A stretch of DNA of 11,246 nucleotides from assembly GCA_934279105.1 (NCBI GenBank), contig CAKQWR010000056.1:1-11246 (forward strand). Direction: 5' to 3'. The notes beneath the pieces are model-generated. The model was not told the DNA's origin. It was given only the letters and a program-made list of their open reading frames with translations, and made no database searches. This document shows, one piece after another, positions 6,938 through 11,246 of this stretch; position 1 is the stretch's first letter; each line of letters begins with the position of its first letter. The DNA comes from an uncultured Oribacterium sp. Lineage in GTDB: Bacteria > Bacillota > Clostridia > Lachnospirales > Lachnospiraceae. A program made the position numbers and the translations under genes.

Positions 6938-8036
6938 TGTCATCATCCCAAGTTATAAGCCGGATAGGAAGCTTCGGAAGCTGCTCGACATGCTTCTCAG
7001 GCAGAGTTATCCGATACAGAAAATCATCATTATCAACACGGAGCAGTCGCTCCTCGACCCGGCACTGATTCCGGAGGACGCGCGTATTTCCGTGACACAT
7101 ATCGCGAAGGCGCAGTTCGATCACGGTGCGAGCCGGAACCTCGGCGTGTCGAAATCGGACGCGGCGCTGTTCCTCCTGATGACGGAGGATGCGGTACCGA
7201 AGGACACGACACTCGTGGAAACACTGGTACATGTCTTCGAGACGGATCCGTATAAGGAGGCGGCACCGATGCCGGTCGCTGCCGATGTCGAAGCCGTGCG
7301 GAGGACGGAAGAAGGCGGTGCGGATGGCAGCGTGGCTTCCGTAGAAACAGGTGTGACGGGTGCGCATGCAGATGGAGACATTGGCCACATGAAGACGGCA
7401 CGTGGCCCGATCGGTGCGGTTTATGGCCGGCAGCTCGCGACGAAGGAAAGCTCCTACGATGAGCAGTATGCGCGGAGGTTCAACTATCCGGCGCACTCCT
7501 TCGTGAAGACACAGCAGGATATCGCTCGTCTCGGCATCAAAACCTATTTCGAGTCGAACGTCTGCTGTATGTATCGTCGGGATATCTTCGACCGTCTCGG
7601 CGGCTTCATCACCCATACGATTTTTAACGAGGACATGATCTATTGTGGGAAGCTCCTGCAGGCGGGCTATGCGAGTGCGTATGAGGCCTCCGCGGAGGTG
7701 TACCACGCGCATCATTACAGCGGCTGGCAGCAGTTCCACCGGAATTTCGATCTCGGTGTGTCGCAGGCGGATCATCCGGAGATTTTCGGCGGTCTCCGCT
7801 CCGAAGGCGAGGGCGTAAAGATGGTGCTGGGCAATGCAAAGGACCTCATCCGTCATGGCCGTATCCTGACGGTTGTGAATCTCGTATGGAAATCGGGTTG
7901 TAAGTACCTCGGCTTCCGTATGGGTAGAAATTATCGAAAGCTCTCCCATCAGATGGTGCTCCGCTGCACGATGAATCCGCGCTACTGGGCACATGAACAT
8001 GAAACAGCTGCGAAAGGAAAGGAAGAAATGCGATGA
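6924..8036 (+). CDS. Family 2 glycosyltransferase, rhamnosyltransferase-like, with internal insert
   Basis: A GT-A glycosyltransferase of 370 residues. Motifs in order: VDVIIPSYKPD (4-14), FDHGASRNLG (65-74), the metal-site equivalent LMTEDA (85-90), YGRQL (167-171), FNYPA (186-190), FESN (209-212), and FNEDM (234-238), whose Glu/Asp is the likely catalytic base, then YHAHHYS (260-266). This set matches the family that includes rhamnosyltransferases of O-antigen and capsule loci; the donor sugar is inference. Oddity: between LMTEDA...LVHVF and YGRQL the protein carries roughly 45-50 extra residues (about 112-161) rich in Ala, Gly, Val, Glu and Asp, where relatives have a short link. GAGGA at 6913-6917 is the ribosome-binding site, inside the flippase gene. 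The stop overlaps the DUF2304 start by 4 bp. Confidence 0.85.
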   Translation: MYSVDVIIPSYKPDRKLRKLLDMLLRQSYPIQKIIIINTEQSLLDPALIPEDARISVTHIAKAQFDHGASRNLGVSKSDAALFLLMTEDAVPKDTTLVETLVHVFETDPYKEAAPMPVAADVEAVRRTEEGGADGSVASVETGVTGAHADGDIGHMKTARGPIGAVYGRQLATKESSYDEQYARRFNYPAHSFVKTQQDIARLGIKTYFESNVCCMYRRDIFDRLGGFITHTIFNEDMIYCGKLLQAGYASAYEASAEVYHAHHYSGWQQFHRNFDLGVSQADHPEIFGGLRSEGEGVKMVLGNAKDLIRHGRILTVVNLVWKSGCKYLGFRMGRNYRKLSHQMVLRCTMNPRYWAHEHETAAKGKEEMR

Positions 8037-8386
8037 TGACACCACTGTTCCGCGTCGTTCTGATCGTTGTATCGATCGGTACGCTTGCGTCCGTCCTTAA
8101 ACGAATACAGAAGGCGAAGCTGAGCATAGAGGATTCGATTTTCTGGATTCTCCTTGCGATGATGTTCGTCGTTTTCGCCCTCTTCCCGATCGTGCCGGAT
8201 ACACTGGCACATCTGCTCGGTATCTACTCGACGGCGAACTTTCTTTTCCTCTTCATGATTTTCATCCTGCTGATGCGGATGTTCTCGATGAGTATGCGGA
8301 TGAGCACACAGGAGGATAAGATCCGAAAGCTCACGCAGGAGCTCGCACTTCGAGAGAAAGACGAGCGGGAGGAGCATGCAGAATGA
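8033..8386 (+). CDS. DUF2304 small membrane protein
   Basis: A protein of 117 residues with three hydrophobic segments (about 4-20, 34-54, 64-84) and a charged, probably coiled C-terminal tail (about 92-117, STQEDKIRKLTQELALREKD). The stretch LSIEDSIFWILLAMMF and this tail are typical of DUF2304, a family usually found beside DPM1-like glycosyltransferases in Bacillota and Actinomycetota glycan loci. It is thought to assist the transferase at the membrane, but its biochemical role is not established. The start overlaps the upstream stop (ATGA), and an alternative ATG lies 3 nt later. It ends with a 4-bp overlap with the acyltransferase gene. Because the DPM1-like enzyme is separated from it by two genes, the partner could be either glycosyltransferase of the operon. 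Confidence 0.8.
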   Translation: MMTPLFRVVLIVVSIGTLASVLKRIQKAKLSIEDSIFWILLAMMFVVFALFPIVPDTLAHLLGIYSTANFLFLFMIFILLMRMFSMSMRMSTQEDKIRKLTQELALREKDEREEHAE

Positions 8387-9516
8387 ATACCACCAGCCGA
8401 AGTCTCTACTGGGATATTTTTAAGGGCATCGCCATCATCATGATCGTCTTCGGACATACCGGTCATAATGGCGCCTTCGTATACCTCTTTCACCTCGAGC
8501 TGTTCTTTTTTGTGACCGGTTTCCTGTATAACGAAATGAAGTACGGCGACCGTCCATTTACCTTCCTGCAGAAGCGCATCGAAGGAGCCTGGCCACGCTA
8601 TACGGTGTACAGCATTGGCCTCGCACTGAGCCATAACTATATGGTGAAGCATGGGCTGATGGCGGTTGGGGCAGATGCACACTATGGTCTGGCAGAGCTG
8701 ATGAGCTCGATGTTTCAGGGCATGATTTTTCTGTCGCCGGAGCTGCTTGCGGGACCGATGTGGTTCGTACCGGTCTGGATTCTGGGTGCAGCGCTCTTCG
8801 GTGCGCTCGTTTATGTCGCACGTCATATCGCTCGCATGAAGGACCTGATCATCGTGATCGGGGTGCTGCTCGGTATGGGCATCGGATACTATTTTATCGG
8901 ACAGAACATCCGTCTGACCTTCGGCTTCGAGCTCTCCTTCTTCGTGCTGCCGCTCTTCGCAGAGGGATATTTTCTTCGAAAGTATGCCGGCGACTTCGCA
9001 ACGAAGATCAAGTGGCCGATGGCACTGGGGATGTTCGTCGTGACCTTCATCGCGCTCAAACGGTTCGTGAAAAACGGAATCTGGTTTGATCTCTCTGCCA
9101 GAAGTGTGCACGGTGCCTGGTTCTTCCTCGGCACCGCCATCGGCATCGTTTTCAGCCTGATGTTGACACTCCTCGTGGAGAAGCTGAGCTGCGGTATCGG
9201 CGGGGCAGAGGATGCCAATGATGTGAAGTCTACATCATCGGTGCTTCGGAAGTCTTTTCGTGGCATCGGCGAAGCCCTCGCCTACATCGGCCGACACAGC
9301 TTCGACGTTATGGCGTTCCATATGTTCGCCTTTAAGCTGCTCGATATGTTTCTCCGGAAGCTCTGGTTCCGAAATCCGGCGATGGACCTCCGTAGTTACC
9401 CATCGCCACTTTCCAGTCAGTACTGGATGCTGTATACCATCGTATCGCTCGCTGTTTCTGTATTCGCCGGATGGATGCTTGACTGCATCGGCAGAGCGTG
9501 GAAGAACATGAAGTAG
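8383..9516 (+). CDS. Acyltransferase-3 family membrane protein (sugar O-acetyltransferase type)
   Basis: An integral membrane protein of 377 residues with about ten hydrophobic segments. The N-terminal stretch WDIFKGIAIIMIVFGHTGH carries the family's essential His (His25). FHLELFFFVTGFLY (36-49), GPMWFVPV (124-131) and FHMFAFKLL (312-320) match fucose-4-O-acetylase-like members of Acyl_transf_3. Such enzymes move acetyl or other short acyl groups across the membrane onto sugars of exported glycans. A hydrophilic loop at about 267-294, rich in Gly, Asp and Ser, separates two membrane segments. GGGAGGAG at 8367-8374 lies 8 nt before the ATG, and the start overlaps the DUF2304 stop. It is the last gene of the plus-strand operon; a strong terminator follows 32 bp after the stop. 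The acyl group and acceptor are unknown. Confidence 0.87.
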   Translation: MNTTSRSLYWDIFKGIAIIMIVFGHTGHNGAFVYLFHLELFFFVTGFLYNEMKYGDRPFTFLQKRIEGAWPRYTVYSIGLALSHNYMVKHGLMAVGADAHYGLAELMSSMFQGMIFLSPELLAGPMWFVPVWILGAALFGALVYVARHIARMKDLIIVIGVLLGMGIGYYFIGQNIRLTFGFELSFFVLPLFAEGYFLRKYAGDFATKIKWPMALGMFVVTFIALKRFVKNGIWFDLSARSVHGAWFFLGTAIGIVFSLMLTLLVEKLSCGIGGAEDANDVKSTSSVLRKSFRGIGEALAYIGRHSFDVMAFHMFAFKLLDMFLRKLWFRNPAMDLRSYPSPLSSQYWMLYTIVSLAVSVFAGWMLDCIGRAWKNMK

Positions 9517-9548
9517 AATCGGTATGATTCAGAAATATACATGAAAAT

Positions 9549-9602
9549 AACCGCCACATGGTCAGGGTCACCTCGGGATGAACCCGGCCATGCGGCGGTT
9601 TT
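9549..9602. terminator. Bidirectional intrinsic terminator between convergent operons
   Basis: AACCGCC (9549-9555) pairs with GGCGGTT (9594-9600), CATGG (9557-9561) with CCATG (9588-9592) and GGGT (9565-9568) with ACCC (9582-9585), giving a long stem with small internal loops. On the plus strand it ends in TTTT (9599-9602); on the minus strand the stem is followed by ATTTTCAT. It can stop both the polysaccharide operon and the minus-strand transcript from the right. Confidence 0.88.
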
Positions 9603-9648
9603 ATACTGCTTCCTGATGGAATGGTCGTCACGCTGGAATCAACGATGT

Positions 9649-9900
9649 TCAGTGCAGCATCTCGTAGAGGAATACCATGCATGGCATGGTGAAAATCGAG
9701 AGCAGTGTTGTGAGGACGTAGAGCGAGCTTGCGTAGGCGGCGTCACGGTCGTAGAGCTGTGCCATCGAGGTGATGGTGGCACAGGCTGGGGATTTACTGT
9801 CGGAGGCCTTTAAAAGGCCGAGTTTAACAATGACATACCCCATCAGCATGATGGCGAAGAGTTTTAGAATCTGAAGTGTAAGTAAAATACTGATCTGCAT
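9649..9900 (-). pseudogene. Internally deleted AEC-family permease remnant
   Basis: An open frame of 83 residues with its own ribosome-binding site (AAAGGAA about 6 nt before the ATG) and a TGA stop. Residues 1-36 (ISILLTLQILKLFAIMLMGY, then VKLGLLKASDSK) are the first membrane helix and following turn of auxin-efflux-carrier-type permeases. Residues about 38-83 (PACATITSMAQLYDRD, then AAYASS...LTTLLSIFTMP) match the last part of the same family. The intervening part, on the order of 220 residues of a usual 300-315, is missing. The two ends are joined in frame near residue 37 (about 9786-9795). Transport by such a protein is not expected. Whether it is a decaying gene or a retained two-helix membrane protein is open. 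It starts 22 bp after the acyltransferase stop, suggesting co-transcription from the right. Confidence 0.75.
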
Positions 9901-9922
9901 GATAAATTCCTTTATTATTTAC

Positions 9923-11246
9923 TCACTTTGCGATGCGCGCGGTGAGTTTTTTTATGATTTTATTCTGTAGTTTTCCGATCGTCCGTTCATAGAGCCAGGA
10001 GCTGAGGAAGAGTGCCGCGAAGCTTACCACAGTAAGAATCACGAAGAGCTTCGAGTAGGAGATGCGGTTCACGAGCCGGAGATAGAGGTGAAGCGACAGA
10101 CTTGCGATGAGCGGGAAGTGGATGAGATACACGGCGAAGTTCATCGGCGCGATGCGCTTCAGAGGTTTCCACTCGAGGACATGCTGAAGCGGCGGGCAGT
10201 TCATGACGCCCACGATCAGGCTCAGGCTGAACAGCATCACCCAGTAGGAGTTCCAGATGAAGACCGGGGCGATCGCCGGAACGTGTGCACGGAAGAAAGG
10301 ATACAGTACACGCTGCAGTCCACCACCGTCGAGTGCCAGCGGAAGAAGCACGAGGAGCAGGAATAGAAAGTGGAGCATAGTATGCTTGTCTTTTTTATTC
10401 CGTTCACGCCATGCTTCGAATCGGTCATCCAGCTTCCGCAGCAGCACGCCCATCAGTACGAGATGTACATGGAAGAAGTTCGGCTCCGGCAGATGGAAGA
10501 AGCTGTATACGAACACAGCGAGACAGGCGAACTGAAAGAGTCGGAGCAAGAGACGCCAGGTATGGGTGCAGAGGAGCTGAAGGTCTTCAGATACGGTGCG
10601 TCGAACGTCGCCTTTCAGTAGCGCCAGCATATACCTTTCGGCGGTTGTGGTCGCAATCCGGTTGTCAACATGGGCGGAAGCATAGCTCGCTGTACCGGCA
10701 GGCTTCGTGGTATTGCTTACAGCATGCGCTTTCAGTGCTTGCTCCACCGCATTGTAGACATAGATGATGCAGCTTCCGAGAAGGATGTACTTCATCATCC
10801 AGAGCGGGCCATTGAGTGCTCCGTCCAGCGTGAACGTGGCAAGGAGCAGCTCTGAAATCGTCGGAGCATGCGTATAATACGTGCCAAGCCATGCATTATG
10901 GAGAAGTGCACTCGCCTCGAGCGTCGGATAACCGACCGTATAGTATAGAATAAACGCGACGAGATTAATGAAGAAAAACGGCACCACGAAGCGGAGATAA
11001 CGCGCAAGAATCTGTGGAATCAGATTTCGGGCGTTTGTTCGCTTGAAAGATGCGAGATAGCCGGAAAGAATGCAGAAACCATAGAGCGCCAGACTCGAAT
11101 CTACCAGCACCGACAGCGGATAAGTGAACAGCAGCTGCAGCTCCGGACGAAGCTCCGGTCGCGGATCACAGAGCGTCCAGAAAACACCTGCGAAATGCGC
11201 CCAGAAAATCATCAGACAGAAAATATACTTCAGAGAATCAAGATAA
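9923..11246 (-). CDS. Acyltransferase-3 family membrane protein (5' end outside window)
   Basis: The frame is open to the right edge. An ATG at 11212 exists, but the codons upstream of it read YLDSLKYIFCL and continue into MIFWAHFAGVFW, the usual first helix and essential His of the family, so the true start lies beyond 11246. About 440 residues are visible. GYLASFKR and GPLWMMKYILLGSCIIY in the first part and MNFAVYLIHFPLIA near the end are classical OafA/Acyl_transf_3 motifs, with about ten membrane segments. Counting from the ATG at 11212, residues about 158-218 form an unusually long polar loop rich in Ala, Thr and charged residues, probably cytoplasmic. There is no SGNH esterase domain; the protein ends in a short Lys-rich tail. 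It probably acylates an exported glycan. It converges with the plus-strand operon and belongs to a subgroup distinct from the acyltransferase encoded there. Confidence 0.87.
   Translation of the reverse strand, partial: YLDSLKYIFCLMIFWAHFAGVFWTLCDPRPELRPELQLLFTYPLSVLVDSSLALYGFCILSGYLASFKRTNARNLIPQILARYLRFVVPFFFINLVAFILYYTVGYPTLEASALLHNAWLGTYYTHAPTISELLLATFTLDGALNGPLWMMKYILLGSCIIYVYNAVEQALKAHAVSNTTKPAGTASYASAHVDNRIATTTAERYMLALLKGDVRRTVSEDLQLLCTHTWRLLLRLFQFACLAVFVYSFFHLPEPNFFHVHLVLMGVLLRKLDDRFEAWRERNKKDKHTMLHFLFLLLVLLPLALDGGGLQRVLYPFFRAHVPAIAPVFIWNSYWVMLFSLSLIVGVMNCPPLQHVLEWKPLKRIAPMNFAVYLIHFPLIASLSLHLYLRLVNRISYSKLFVILTVVSFAALFLSSWLYERTIGKLQNKIIKKLTARIAK

Noticed and set aside
5990..8045. Long minus-strand open frames (5990-6946 and 6903-8045) opposite the flippase and the rhamnosyltransferase-like gene
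   Set aside because: Their translations are rich in His, Arg and Cys with no recognisable domain. They arise because G/C-ending codons on the plus strand remove stops from the opposite frames. The plus-strand genes have clear motifs.
8224..9111. Minus-strand open frame of 295 residues opposite the DUF2304 and acyltransferase genes
   Set aside because: Composition is dominated by His, Glu, Arg and Gln with no domain or membrane pattern, and it lies opposite two clearly coding genes.
11213..11246. ATG at 11212 as the real start of the second acyltransferase
   Set aside because: The frame stays open upstream and encodes YLDSLKYIFCL, the beginning of the conserved first helix, so the gene continues past the window edge.

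Overview
The window looks like a piece of a Bacillota chromosome, most likely Clostridia / Lachnospiraceae-like. Ribosome-binding sites are AAGGAG/AAAGGA-type, coding DNA is moderately GC-rich with G/C at many third positions, and there is a secreted protein with a ChW-like C-terminus, a DUF5722-type secreted protein and a Firmicute-style AEC permease remnant. The genus cannot be named from sequence alone. No RNA gene, CRISPR array, insertion sequence or phage gene was seen.

Layout. (1) Positions 1-668, minus strand: the 5' part of a secreted Thr-rich surface protein that runs off the left edge. (2) 669-947: a divergent intergenic region with a weak plus-strand promoter candidate, a minus-strand terminator-like hairpin, a plus-strand inverted repeat and short direct repeats. 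(3) 948-9516, plus strand: an exopolysaccharide or cell-wall glycan locus of eight genes. These are a secreted DUF5722 glycosidase-like protein, a DegT/VioA-like sugar aminotransferase, an ATP-grasp ligase, a DPM1-like family 2 glycosyltransferase, a Wzx-like flippase, a rhamnosyltransferase-like family 2 glycosyltransferase with an internal insert, a small DUF2304 membrane protein and an acyltransferase-3 membrane protein. The last six are 1 bp apart or overlap, so they are almost certainly one translationally coupled operon. The first three are separated by gaps of 53 and 175 bp that share a degenerate repeated motif. (4) 9549-9602: a strong bidirectional terminator between convergent operons. 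(5) 9649-11246, minus strand: a second acyltransferase-3 gene, whose 5' end lies beyond the right edge, followed by an internally deleted AEC-family permease reduced to its first and last membrane parts.

How the genes may work together (inference): the aminotransferase makes an amino-deoxy nucleotide sugar. The ATP-grasp enzyme may join an amino or carboxylic acid to that sugar or a neighbour. The two glycosyltransferases build a lipid-linked repeat unit, the flippase exports it, and the acyltransferases decorate it with acyl groups. The secreted DUF5722 protein may trim or remodel the product outside the cell. No priming glycosyl-1-phosphate transferase, Wzy polymerase or chain-length regulator is present here, so the pathway is incomplete in this window. 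The features most worth a second look are the permease remnant, the insert inside the rhamnosyltransferase-like catalytic domain, the repeated intergenic motif, and the pairing of aminotransferase with ATP-grasp ligase.
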